Source: Deltaproteobacteria bacterium
Lineage (GTDB): Bacteria; Myxococcota_A; Polyangia; DRWM01; JAAZOP01
Direction of reading: 5' to 3'
NCBI GenBank assembly: GCA_016218815.1
Contig: JACRCX010000079.1
Location: forward strand, 1-33,842
Length of the DNA: 33,842 bases
In this document: piece by piece, positions 16,408 through 23,424 of the stretch
Layout of the letters: each line of letters begins with the position of its first letter
How positions within the stretch are numbered: the stretch's first letter is position 1
The notes under the pieces: generated by a model
Told to the model about the DNA's origin: nothing
What the model saw: the letters and a program-made list of their open reading frames with translations, nothing else
Database searches by the model: none
Translations under genes and position numbers: made by a program

Positions 16408-17754
16408 ATGCGGCTCCAGACAGAGTGGCAGGACCTCGCGGTCGGACTTCTCAAGGATCTGATCCGCATCGACACGTCGAACCCGCCGGGCAACGAGGAG
16501 CCGGCATGCGAGGTCGCGGCCGAGGCGCTCTCGGCGCACGGCGTGGAGCCGCGCCTCTTCCGGCCCGCGCCCGGACGCGCGAACCTGACGGCGCGCGTGC
16601 GCGGCGACGGCTCGCTGCCGCCGCTGCTTCTCGCGGCGCACCTGGACGTCGTGCCCGCGGAACCGGCCGACTGGACGCACCCGCCGTTCTCCGCGACCGA
16701 GGCGGACGGCTGCATCTGGGGCCGCGGGGCGTTGGACATGAAGCACATGGCGGCGATGGCCACCGCCGTGCTCTGCCGCCTGGGCCGCGAGCGTCCCGCG
16801 TTGCGGCGTGACGTAATCCTGGCGCTGGTCGCCGACGAGGAAGTCGGCATGGACCTGGGGAGCCGGTGGCTGGTCGACCACGAGCCCGACGAGGTCCGTG
16901 CGGGGGTGGCGCTGGGGGAGATCGGCGGGATCTCGATGCGGCTGGCCGGCCGTCGGCTCTATCCGTTGCAGGTGGCGGAGAAGGGGCTCGCCTGGCTGCT
17001 GCTGACGGCTCGCGGGGCCTCCGGTCACGGGTCGATCCCGGACCCCGAATCGGCGACCGTGCGGCTGGCGCGTGCGGTGGCGGCGTTGGGCGACACTCCG
17101 CTTCCGCCGCACCCGACCCCGCCCGCCCGGGCCTTCGCCGCCGCGGCGCTCGACGCGCTGCGGCCGGGCCTGCGCATCGCCGCCCCGCTCCTGGCCGGGG
17201 ACGCGGGGGCGCGCCTGCTGCGGCGCGCGGGCCGCAAGTCTCCCATCGGGCGCGCGGTGGGCGCGATGCTGGCGAACACCGCCACGCCGACCTGCCTGCG
17301 CGCGGGGTCGTCGACCAACGTCATCCCGGCCGAGGCTTCGGCAGAGGTCGACGGCCGCACGCTGCCCGGGCAGACGGCGGGCGACCTGGTGCGCGAGGTG
17401 CGCTCGGTGGTGGGCGACGGGGTCGAGATCGTGGTGCGGCAGGAAGCGCCGCCCGTCTCCGCGCCGCTGGACCATCCCTTCGTCGCCCTGGCGCGCAAGG
17501 TGCTGGCGGCGCACGACGCCGAGGGGCGGCTGGTACCGACGCTGACGCCAGGCTTCACCGACGCGAAATCGTGGAGCCGGCTGGGGGCCGCGTGCTACGG
17601 GTTCACTCCCGTGCGGCTTCCCGAGGGTTTCCCGGCGTTCTCGACGCTGGTGCACGGCGTGGACGAGCGGATTCCCGTCGAGGGGTTCCGGTGGGGGGTG
17701 GAGGTTCTGGCGGACCTGGTCGAGAGCTGGGCCGCCCAGGAGCATGCACAGTGA
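16408..17754 (+). CDS. M20 family metallopeptidase (ArgE/DapE-like)
   Basis: 448 residues with the full M20 zinc site: H78 and D80 (LAAHLDVVP), bridging D110 (GRGALDMKH), catalytic pair E144-E145 (ADEEVG) and late H416 (LVHGVDERIP). The dimerisation-domain region (about 190-330) includes RGASGHGS. Enzymes of this family remove acyl groups from amino acids or cleave short peptides in the cytoplasm; the exact substrate is not set by these motifs. The ATG follows GGAGGGG. Its stop overlaps the GTG of ychF in GTGA, so the two form an operon. Confidence 0.93.
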   Translation: MRLQTEWQDLAVGLLKDLIRIDTSNPPGNEEPACEVAAEALSAHGVEPRLFRPAPGRANLTARVRGDGSLPPLLLAAHLDVVPAEPADWTHPPFSATEADGCIWGRGALDMKHMAAMATAVLCRLGRERPALRRDVILALVADEEVGMDLGSRWLVDHEPDEVRAGVALGEIGGISMRLAGRRLYPLQVAEKGLAWLLLTARGASGHGSIPDPESATVRLARAVAALGDTPLPPHPTPPARAFAAAALDALRPGLRIAAPLLAGDAGARLLRRAGRKSPIGRAVGAMLANTATPTCLRAGSSTNVIPAEASAEVDGRTLPGQTAGDLVREVRSVVGDGVEIVVRQEAPPVSAPLDHPFVALARKVLAAHDAEGRLVPTLTPGFTDAKSWSRLGAACYGFTPVRLPEGFPAFSTLVHGVDERIPVEGFRWGVEVLADLVESWAAQEHAQ

Positions 17755-18791
17755 AGGTGGGCATCGTCGGACTTCCGCGTTCGGGAAAATCGACCGTCTT
17801 CGCGGCGCTCAGCGGCCAGACGCCGGACCCGGGCCTGCCGCCCGGGAAAATGTCGCTCGGCACCGTCCGGGTGCAGGACGAGCGGTTGCGGCGGCTGTAC
17901 GCGCTGTTCCCGCCGGCGAAGCTGATCTTCGCGGAGATCGTCTTCGCCGACATCGCGGGCACGGCGGGCAAGAAGGGGGTGGACCGCGGCACGCTGACGG
18001 CGATGAAGGAGTTGGACGCGTTCGCGCAGGTGCTGCGCGGCTTCCCGGACGAGGCGGGCGCGGCGCCCGATCCGCTGCGCGAGCTGCGCGACCTGGAGGC
18101 GGAGACGATCCTGGCCGATCTGGACGTCGTCGAGCGCAAGGCGGCGCGGCTGGCCAAGGGGGAGAAGCCGGGCTTTCCGACCGAGAAGGAGGTGCTGGGC
18201 AAGCTCAAGGACGCGCTGGACGCCGGCACGCCGGCGCGCCTCGCGGGGCTCACGGCCGAGCAGATCCGGAACCTCTCGGGCTACGCGTTCCTCTCGCTCA
18301 AGCCGGTGCTGTACGTGCTGAACGTCCCGGAGGCGGCGGTGCGCGAAGCGCCGCCTGCCGCCCTGGTGAAGGAGGCCGAGGCGCGCCAGGCGGGCCTGAT
18401 GGTCCTGTCGGGCGAGGTCGAGAAGCAGATCGCGGAGCTGGACGAGTCGTCGGCCAAGGACTTCCTCGCGGATCTGGGGCTGACCGAGAGCGCCTCGCAG
18501 CGCTTCATCTCCGCCGCCTACGCGCTGATGGAGCTGGTGAGCTTCTTCACCGTGGGCGACGACGAGGTACGGGCGTGGACGATCCGGCGCGGCACGGAGG
18601 CGGTGTTCGCCGCCGGAAAGATCCATACCGATCTGGAAAAGGGCTTCATCCGCGCCGAGGTGATCCGCCACGAGGATCTGCTCGAGCTGGGCACGGAAGC
18701 GAAGTGCCGCGAGGCCGGAAAGCTGCGGCTGGAGGGCAAGACGTACGTGGTGCAGGACGGCGACATCCTCCACATCCGGTTCAGCAAATAG
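17751..18791 (+). CDS. ychF: YchF/OLA1-family P-loop NTPase
   Basis: 346 residues from GTG at 17751, which overlaps the M20 stop by four bases. The P-loop is GLPRSGKST (7-15); the G3 region reads DIAGTAGKKG, and the G4 position has VLNVPE rather than NKxD, the change that makes YchF/OLA1 proteins prefer ATP. A helical insertion covers about 115-190. The C-terminal TGS domain is recognisable from ELVSFFTVGDDEVRAWTIR onward. The family binds ribosomes and acts in translation and stress responses. This copy is divergent from the usual GLPNVGKST and DIAGLVKGA motifs, so it may be a paralog rather than the housekeeping gene. Confidence 0.88.
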   Translation: MKVGIVGLPRSGKSTVFAALSGQTPDPGLPPGKMSLGTVRVQDERLRRLYALFPPAKLIFAEIVFADIAGTAGKKGVDRGTLTAMKELDAFAQVLRGFPDEAGAAPDPLRELRDLEAETILADLDVVERKAARLAKGEKPGFPTEKEVLGKLKDALDAGTPARLAGLTAEQIRNLSGYAFLSLKPVLYVLNVPEAAVREAPPAALVKEAEARQAGLMVLSGEVEKQIAELDESSAKDFLADLGLTESASQRFISAAYALMELVSFFTVGDDEVRAWTIRRGTEAVFAAGKIHTDLEKGFIRAEVIRHEDLLELGTEAKCREAGKLRLEGKTYVVQDGDILHIRFSK

Positions 18792-18807
18792 GGGTTGATC
18801 GGGTCAA

Positions 18808-18835
18808 GGGGGCTGGGGGTCGGGGGCTGGGGGCT
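18808..18835 (+). repeat. G-rich 7-nt repeat array (4 units)
   Basis: Four contiguous heptamers, GGGGGCT three times and GGGGGTC once, starting 17 bases after the ychF stop. Runs of five G spaced by two bases could form a G-quadruplex in the RNA or DNA. The 7-base period matches the other intergenic arrays here. Confidence 0.8.
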
Positions 18836-18884
18836 GGCAGGAGGGAGGGGACCCCTGGGAGATCCGCGACGCCGGGGCGAGCGC

Positions 18885-18913
18885 TTGCGGCGGGCCGGTG
18901 GCCCTGGTATCTT
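18885..18913 (+). promoter_or_regulatory. Sigma-70-like promoter of the TPR protein gene
   Basis: TTGCGG (18885-18890), a 17-base spacer and TATCTT (18908-18913). The expected start near 18920 leaves a short leader holding GGGGAGGTGG before the ATG at 18938. Confidence 0.6.
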
Positions 18914-18937
18914 GACCGCGATTCGGGGAGGTGGACG

Positions 18938-19660
18938 ATGAGCGTGAAGATGGCGGTCGGGACGGCGGCGGTGGTGTCCCTGCTGGCCGGTACCGCACTG
19001 GCGCAGACCGGGACAGGGACGACCGGCTGGGGAACGACCCCTACCACGACCACGAGCCCGGCGACGACGACGCCCGCAACAACGACACCGACGACGACGG
19101 CCGCGACCACGCCGGCAACGACTCCTCCAGCGCCCACGATGCCGGGCGTCTCCGAGCGCACGCCGGCGGCGTGGGTCGCGATCCAGCGCGGGCACCGGGC
19201 GTTCCTGGCGCGGGACTTCGACACGGCGTTGGCCGCGTACCGCGAGGCCGCCATGGCGACGCCGCCGCTGACCATCGCGCACTACTTCATCGGCGCCGCC
19301 CAGCGGGCCAAGGGCTCCTTCGACGAGGCGATCGAGTCCTTCCGCACGGCGTCCCGCCTGGCCGGCGACAGCGATCCGGGCCTCAAGGCCAAGGCACTGT
19401 TCAACATCGCGATGACCTTCGAGGCGAAGCACGACCTCGCTTCGGCGCGCGAGGCGTGGCTGGAATACAAGACCTGGTGCACGACCCATGCCTCGATCGC
19501 CGGCTACCCCCAGATTGCCGACGAGCGTGTGGCGGTGATCGATGCCGTCCAGGCCCTCAACCAGGCCTACGAGGCCGTGCGCCAGCGCATCGCGGATCGG
19601 GTGCGCCAGGCCGCGGAGGATGCGGCGGCCGCCGCTGCGGCGGCGGGCGGGACGCCGTAG
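18938..19660 (+). CDS. Exported TPR protein with Thr-rich linker
   Basis: 240 residues. A Sec signal peptide (VVSLLAGTALAQ) is followed by a Thr/Ala/Pro low-complexity linker (about 25-70), which looks like a flexible or glycosylated stalk. Residues about 80-200 contain tetratricopeptide repeats: AWVAIQRGHRAFLARDFDTA, LTIAHYFIGAAQRAKGSFDEA and KALFNIAMTFEAKHDLASA show the W/L-G/Y-A/F-A-P-like pattern. The end is an Ala-rich helix. It is probably a periplasmic or surface scaffold protein; partner unknown. GGGGAGGTGG precedes the ATG and a good promoter lies upstream. Confidence 0.85.
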   Translation: MSVKMAVGTAAVVSLLAGTALAQTGTGTTGWGTTPTTTTSPATTTPATTTPTTTAATTPATTPPAPTMPGVSERTPAAWVAIQRGHRAFLARDFDTALAAYREAAMATPPLTIAHYFIGAAQRAKGSFDEAIESFRTASRLAGDSDPGLKAKALFNIAMTFEAKHDLASAREAWLEYKTWCTTHASIAGYPQIADERVAVIDAVQALNQAYEAVRQRIADRVRQAAEDAAAAAAAAGGTP

Positions 19661-19670
19661 GGCGTCCCGC

Positions 19671-19705
19671 GTTCTACGTCCTACGTTCTACGTTTTTCGT
19701 CTTCC
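19671..19705 (+). repeat. Intergenic 7-nt repeat array (5 units)
   Basis: Five contiguous heptamers: GTTCTAC, GTCCTAC, GTTCTAC, GTTTTTC, GTCTTCC, running into CCGG, beginning ten bases after the TPR gene stop. AT content is far above the neighbourhood. The GTTTTTC unit is identical to that of the array at 31504. Confidence 0.88.
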
Positions 19706-19733
19706 GGTCGCGGATCAGGCCCGATTCGTCCCT

Positions 19734-19765
19734 GCGCCACTGCGTCTCTGCGTCTCCGCGCGAGA
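19734..19765 (+). repeat. Intergenic 8-nt repeat array (4 units)
   Basis: Four contiguous octamers of the form GCGNNNNN: GCGCCACT, GCGTCTCT, GCGTCTCC, GCGCGAGA. They lie 28 bases after the heptamer array, between the TPR gene and the 3' end of tsaE. Confidence 0.6.
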
Positions 19766-19775
19766 TTCCCGCCGG

Positions 19776-20288
19776 TCAGCCGGCCGGGGGGCGGCGGCGG
19801 AGCGCGGCGACGACGGCGGGCGGAACGGTCAGCGATACGCGGCGAACACCCGTGCCGGCAAATGCGATCCGTACCCGCACGTCCGCTCGCTCGCGGCCGA
19901 GACGTTCGAACCACTCCACCACAACCAGCGCGTCGCGCGGGTCGTCGAGCCACTCCAGTAGGCCGGCATCGTGCGCGTCGGACTCGCCAGCCAACCGGTA
20001 CAGGTCGATGTGCACCAGCGTCGTGCGGCCCGGATGGACCCGGCAGAGCGTGAAGGACGGGCTCGTCACCTCGCGCGGGGCGATCCCGAGGCCGTCCGCA
20101 ATGCCCTGCGTGAGCACCGTCTTGCCGGCGCCGAGCGGTCCGTCGAGCGCGACGAGGGTGCCCGGCGGCAGTGCCTCGGCCAGCCGACGCCCCAGCTCGT
20201 GCATCGCTTGTGGATCGCGCACGACCCGGACTACCGTCCCGGTCGCCGTGCGAGCCTCTCGCCTCCTGCCGGTCCTTCTCGCCGCCAT
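19776..20288 (-). CDS. tsaE: TsaE, ATPase for tRNA threonylcarbamoyladenosine synthesis
   Basis: About 170 residues. The Walker A motif is GPLGAGKT, followed by the family signatures TSPSFTL, HIDLYRL and VVVEWFERL. TsaE works with TsaB and TsaD to make t6A37 in ANN-decoding tRNAs, and is nearly universal in bacteria. The start is uncertain: ATG 20288 with AGGCGGTGA upstream, or GTG 20297; the first 20 residues are an Arg-rich extension not needed for the fold. Its 5' end overlaps the 5' end of the divergent M1-type lipoprotein gene by about 41 bases. Confidence 0.93.
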   Translation of the reverse strand: MAARRTGRRREARTATGTVVRVVRDPQAMHELGRRLAEALPPGTLVALDGPLGAGKTVLTQGIADGLGIAPREVTSPSFTLCRVHPGRTTLVHIDLYRLAGESDAHDAGLLEWLDDPRDALVVVEWFERLGRERADVRVRIAFAGTGVRRVSLTVPPAVVAALRRRPPAG

Positions 20289-22206
20289 CGGGCTCACCGC
20301 CTGCGGACAGGAACCATCCGCCCCTCCGCCGCGAGCCGAGTCTGCCGCGTGGCACGCGCCCGGTCCAGTTCCGACCCCGCCGCTGACACCAGCCGACGGC
20401 CGGACGCTCTATCGCATCCGGGCGACGCTCGACCCTCGAACCCACGCCGTGACGGGCTCGGAGACGATCACCTGGACAAACACGTCCTCCCACGATGTTG
20501 CAACGATCTACCTCTATCTTCACTTGAATGCTTTTCGAAGCCCGGGAACGACCTTTCTGCGGGAGTCCCGGGGCCGGATGCGAGGAGCAAGCTACGGAGG
20601 GCCGGGGGGGATCGACCTCACGGGGTTGCGGGTTGACGGCAGGGACGCGAGCGAACGGACCGAGGCGTCGGAGACGTGGTTGCGCGTGCCGCTCGAACGA
20701 CCGGTCTCCCCGGGGCGCTCGGTCGAGATCGGCGCCGAGTGGATCGCACGGTTGCCGCGGATCTTCGCGCGAACGGGTTGGCTCGGCTCGTTCCACCTGG
20801 TCGCGCAGTGGTTCCCCAAGCTGCCCGTGCTGTCCCCCGAGGGGGAATGGCTGCTGCGGGAGCGTCACGCGAACTCCGAGTTCCTGGCCGACCATGCCGA
20901 CTACGACGTGCAGCTCGACACGCCGTCCGGGTGGCGCATCGGCGCGTGCGGCGAGGAAGCGGAGGTCGCGGGAGGCGGAGACGCGGGGGCGGCGACGGAG
21001 CGGCGGCGCTTCACCGTGCGGCGTGCGGTGGACTTCGCGTGGACGGCCTGGGACGGGTTCGACGAGTCCTGGGAGGAAGTCGACGGGGTCGGCGTGCGTT
21101 GGCTCTACCCCCGGGGCGCCGGCCGGACGCTGGCGCGGCAGCGCCGGGCCTTGGAAGCCGCCCTGCCCCGCTTCCAGCGCTGGTTCGGTCGGGCCGCGTA
21201 CCGGCGCCTGACGGTAGTCCTGGTGCCGCCCGGCGCGGACGGTGCGGGCGGGATGGAGTACCCGGGGCTCGTGACGACGACTTCCTCGCCGGCGTTCGCC
21301 GGACCGGGCCGCGACTGGGCGGGCTACCGGGACGATCAGGAGATCGTGATCCACGAGCTGGCGCATCAGTGGTTCTATGCACTGGTGGCGAGCGACGAGG
21401 CGCTCGAGCCGTGGCTGGACGAGACGCTGGCGACGTGGGTGACCGGCGCGGGGATGGACGAGATCTTCGGTGCGGACCGGTCGATCGTCTCGGCCGGGCC
21501 GGTGGGCCTCGGGTACTTCCCGACCCGCCGGGCCTGCTGGCGACTCGTCGACTCGCGCGTCCCGGTCGACCGCCCGGCGGAGGCGTTCCCGTCGTTCGAC
21601 GACTACGCGGCCGGCGTCTACTGCCGCGGGGCGCTGGCGTTCGACGCGCTGGCCGTGGTCGCGGGACGGGGCGGGGTGCTGCGCGGCCTGGGCCGCTACG
21701 CGGCGGAGCACCGGTTCGCGCGGGCGACGGCGGGCGACCTGTATGCGGCGCTGGAGCGGGAGGTCGGCCCGGGTCCGGTGGGGAGGGTGCTGCGTCCGGC
21801 GGTGGAGTTTCCGGCGGCGTTCGACCTGGTCCTGGAGTCGGTCGAGGTGCACCGTGCGGCGTCCGAGGCGGAGCTGATCGCGCCGCGGACGTCGCCGGGG
21901 GCCCGCTGGGTCACCACCGTGGTCGTGCGCCGCAAGGGGGCGCCGATCGAGGTTCCGGTGGAGGTCGAGTTCCGTTTTCCCGGGGCGTCGCGCCGCGGGC
22001 GGTGGGACGGCTCGGGTGCGGCCGCACGGTTCGCCGTGCAGTCGGACCGTCCGCCCACCGGCGTGCTGCTCGACCCGGACCGCGAGGTGCTCTTGGACCG
22101 GAACCTCCTGGACAACGGGTGGCGCGCGAGCGACCCGTCGTGGGTGGACGGGGTGGGGGACGAGTCGTTCGCGGTCTTCGGCGGCCTCCTGGAGGTGCTG
22201 TTCTGA
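20248..22206 (+). CDS. M1-family-like metallopeptidase lipoprotein
   Basis: About 652 residues from GTG 20248, chosen because it gives a clean signal peptide with lipobox GLTAC (Cys18); no good ribosome binding site is seen. The N-terminal beta domain (about 45-270) resembles the M1 saddle. The gluzincin site is complete: HELAH with H369, E370 and H373, and third ligand E392 in PWLDE (HExxHx18E), preceded by the GAMEN-like GGMEYPG. It should be an envelope aminopeptidase-like zinc enzyme. The C-terminus (about 540-652) is a beta-sandwich. Its stop overlaps a possible CTG start of the next gene. Confidence 0.88.
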   Translation: MRASRLLPVLLAAIGLTACGQEPSAPPPRAESAAWHAPGPVPTPPLTPADGRTLYRIRATLDPRTHAVTGSETITWTNTSSHDVATIYLYLHLNAFRSPGTTFLRESRGRMRGASYGGPGGIDLTGLRVDGRDASERTEASETWLRVPLERPVSPGRSVEIGAEWIARLPRIFARTGWLGSFHLVAQWFPKLPVLSPEGEWLLRERHANSEFLADHADYDVQLDTPSGWRIGACGEEAEVAGGGDAGAATERRRFTVRRAVDFAWTAWDGFDESWEEVDGVGVRWLYPRGAGRTLARQRRALEAALPRFQRWFGRAAYRRLTVVLVPPGADGAGGMEYPGLVTTTSSPAFAGPGRDWAGYRDDQEIVIHELAHQWFYALVASDEALEPWLDETLATWVTGAGMDEIFGADRSIVSAGPVGLGYFPTRRACWRLVDSRVPVDRPAEAFPSFDDYAAGVYCRGALAFDALAVVAGRGGVLRGLGRYAAEHRFARATAGDLYAALEREVGPGPVGRVLRPAVEFPAAFDLVLESVEVHRAASEAELIAPRTSPGARWVTTVVVRRKGAPIEVPVEVEFRFPGASRRGRWDGSGAAARFAVQSDRPPTGVLLDPDREVLLDRNLLDNGWRASDPSWVDGVGDESFAVFGGLLEVLF

Positions 22207-23036
22207 GGGGCACGACGTCCGGCGGGGCGGCAAGGCGGCTCCGGACGGCGGGACGCGCCGTGGCGGCGCTGGTGCTGGGCTGGCTGGTGGCAACGCTGGT
22301 CGGCGGGCTGTTGCCGAGCCTGGCGTTCGAGCAACTGACGCGGGCCTTGCCGGATGGCTCGGGGGATCTCACCTTCCCGGGGGGAGCCGTGCTGCTGGAT
22401 GCTCTGGTGCAGGGACGCGGGACCCTGGTGACGGCGCTGTCGACCGCGGTCGGGGTGGCGCTGACGTGGGGACTGATCGTGGAGCCGTTCCTGCGAGCGG
22501 GGTTGTTGTGCAGTCTGGGGCGTTGCGGCGCGAGGTGTGCGTCGGGGCGGGGGGTGGTCGTGCGGTCGGCGCGGCACTTCCTGCGCGTGTGGGCGGTGCA
22601 CCTGGCGGCGTGGGGCGTGTTGGGGCTGGCGGGAACGGCGCTGTTCCTTTCCGGGGGCTCGGCCTGGATCGTCCTGCCGGGACTGTGGCTCGGCGCGGGC
22701 GTGCTGGCGGATCTGGCCGCGGTGGCGCTGGTCGCCTCGCGGAGCGTCGGAGAGGGTCTGCGTCTGTTCGGGGCGACGATCCGGAAACGGGCGCTGGCGG
22801 CGGTGCTGGGCGGAGCGCTGTTGCGCGCGGCGGCGCTGCTCCCGTTGCTGGGGCAGGCGGCGCTCGTCGCGGCCGGACCGGGCGGTTCGCCGCTGCGGCC
22901 GCTGTTCCTGCTGCTGTTGCCGGCGATGACGCTGGCGGTGCGCGTGTGGTGGTGGGCGACGGCGACGGAGATCGTGGCCCGCGTGCGCGACGACAAGGAG
23001 TCGTTTCCCACGAAAATCCGAACTGTTCGCGCTTGA
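22203..23036 (+). CDS. Multi-pass membrane protein of unknown function
   Basis: About 277 residues with five or six hydrophobic segments (for example AALVLGWLVATLVGGLLP, LSTAVGVALTWGLIVEPF, HLAAWGVLGLAGTALFL, WIVLPGLWLGAGVLADLAAV). No enzyme motif seen; I do not recognise the family. The start is odd: no in-frame ATG, GTG or TTG lies near the 5' end until GTG 22260, but CTG 22203 has GGAGGT six bases upstream and overlaps the previous stop as CTGA. If GTG 22260 is used, the product is about 258 residues. It is probably co-translated with the M1-type lipoprotein, which may act with it in the membrane. Confidence 0.75.
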   Translation: MRGTTSGGAARRLRTAGRAVAALVLGWLVATLVGGLLPSLAFEQLTRALPDGSGDLTFPGGAVLLDALVQGRGTLVTALSTAVGVALTWGLIVEPFLRAGLLCSLGRCGARCASGRGVVVRSARHFLRVWAVHLAAWGVLGLAGTALFLSGGSAWIVLPGLWLGAGVLADLAAVALVASRSVGEGLRLFGATIRKRALAAVLGGALLRAAALLPLLGQAALVAAGPGGSPLRPLFLLLLPAMTLAVRVWWWATATEIVARVRDDKESFPTKIRTVRA

Positions 23037-23061
23037 CAGGGAGGGGCTGGTGCGGTAATCG
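23033..23061 (+). promoter_or_regulatory. Strong sigma-70-like promoter of rpsU
   Basis: TTGACA (23033-23038), an exact 17-base spacer and TAATCG (23056-23061). The -35 overlaps the stop codon of the membrane protein gene. The expected start near 23068 gives a very short leader carrying the ACGGAGG site used by GTG 23086. Confidence 0.7.
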
Positions 23062-23085
23062 TGCCGCCCCGTGACGGAGGTGTTC

Positions 23086-23424
23086 GTGGATCAGGAACCC
23101 GAGGAGGAGAGGGAAGTCGAGGCCGAGATCGACATGGGCGAAGGGCCCGATGGGGATCGGCCGCGAGAACGCGACCGCGACCGCGATCGGGACCGCCGCG
23201 GAAGCCGAGACCGTTCGGTCTACTTCCGGCCCGTGGAGGTCGAGGTCAAGGACAACCTCGAGAAGGCCATGCGGGCGCTCAAGAACCGCATGAGCAAAGA
23301 GGGTGTGCTCCAGGAGCTGAAGCGGAGGCGCTTCTACGAGAAGCCGTCGGTCCGCCGGAAGCGCAAGGAGCGCGAGGCCCTCAAGCGCCTCCGCCGCGCC
23401 GCCCGCCGCGCCCAGAGCCGATAG
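23086..23424 (+). CDS. rpsU: Ribosomal protein bS21 with acidic/RD-rich N-terminal extension
   Basis: 112 residues from GTG 23086, chosen because GGAGG lies five bases upstream; GTG 23071 would begin at the predicted transcription start. Residues about 46-112 are bS21: VEVEVKDNLEKAMRALKNRM, KEGVLQELKRRRFYEKPS and a basic RKRKEREALKRLRR tail. bS21 sits near the anti-Shine-Dalgarno region of 16S rRNA and helps initiation. The first 45 residues are unusual: an acidic part (EPEEEREVEAEID) followed by RD repeats encoded by CGCGAC units. Typical bS21 is about 55-75 residues and lacks this. Its 3' end overlaps the convergent M28-like gene by 44 bases. Confidence 0.88.
   Translation: MDQEPEEEREVEAEIDMGEGPDGDRPRERDRDRDRDRRGSRDRSVYFRPVEVEVKDNLEKAMRALKNRMSKEGVLQELKRRRFYEKPSVRRKRKEREALKRLRRAARRAQSR

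Noticed and set aside
23071..23085. GTG 23071 as the rpsU start
   Set aside because: It lies about three bases after the predicted transcription start with no ribosome binding site, whereas GTG 23086 has GGAGG at good spacing.
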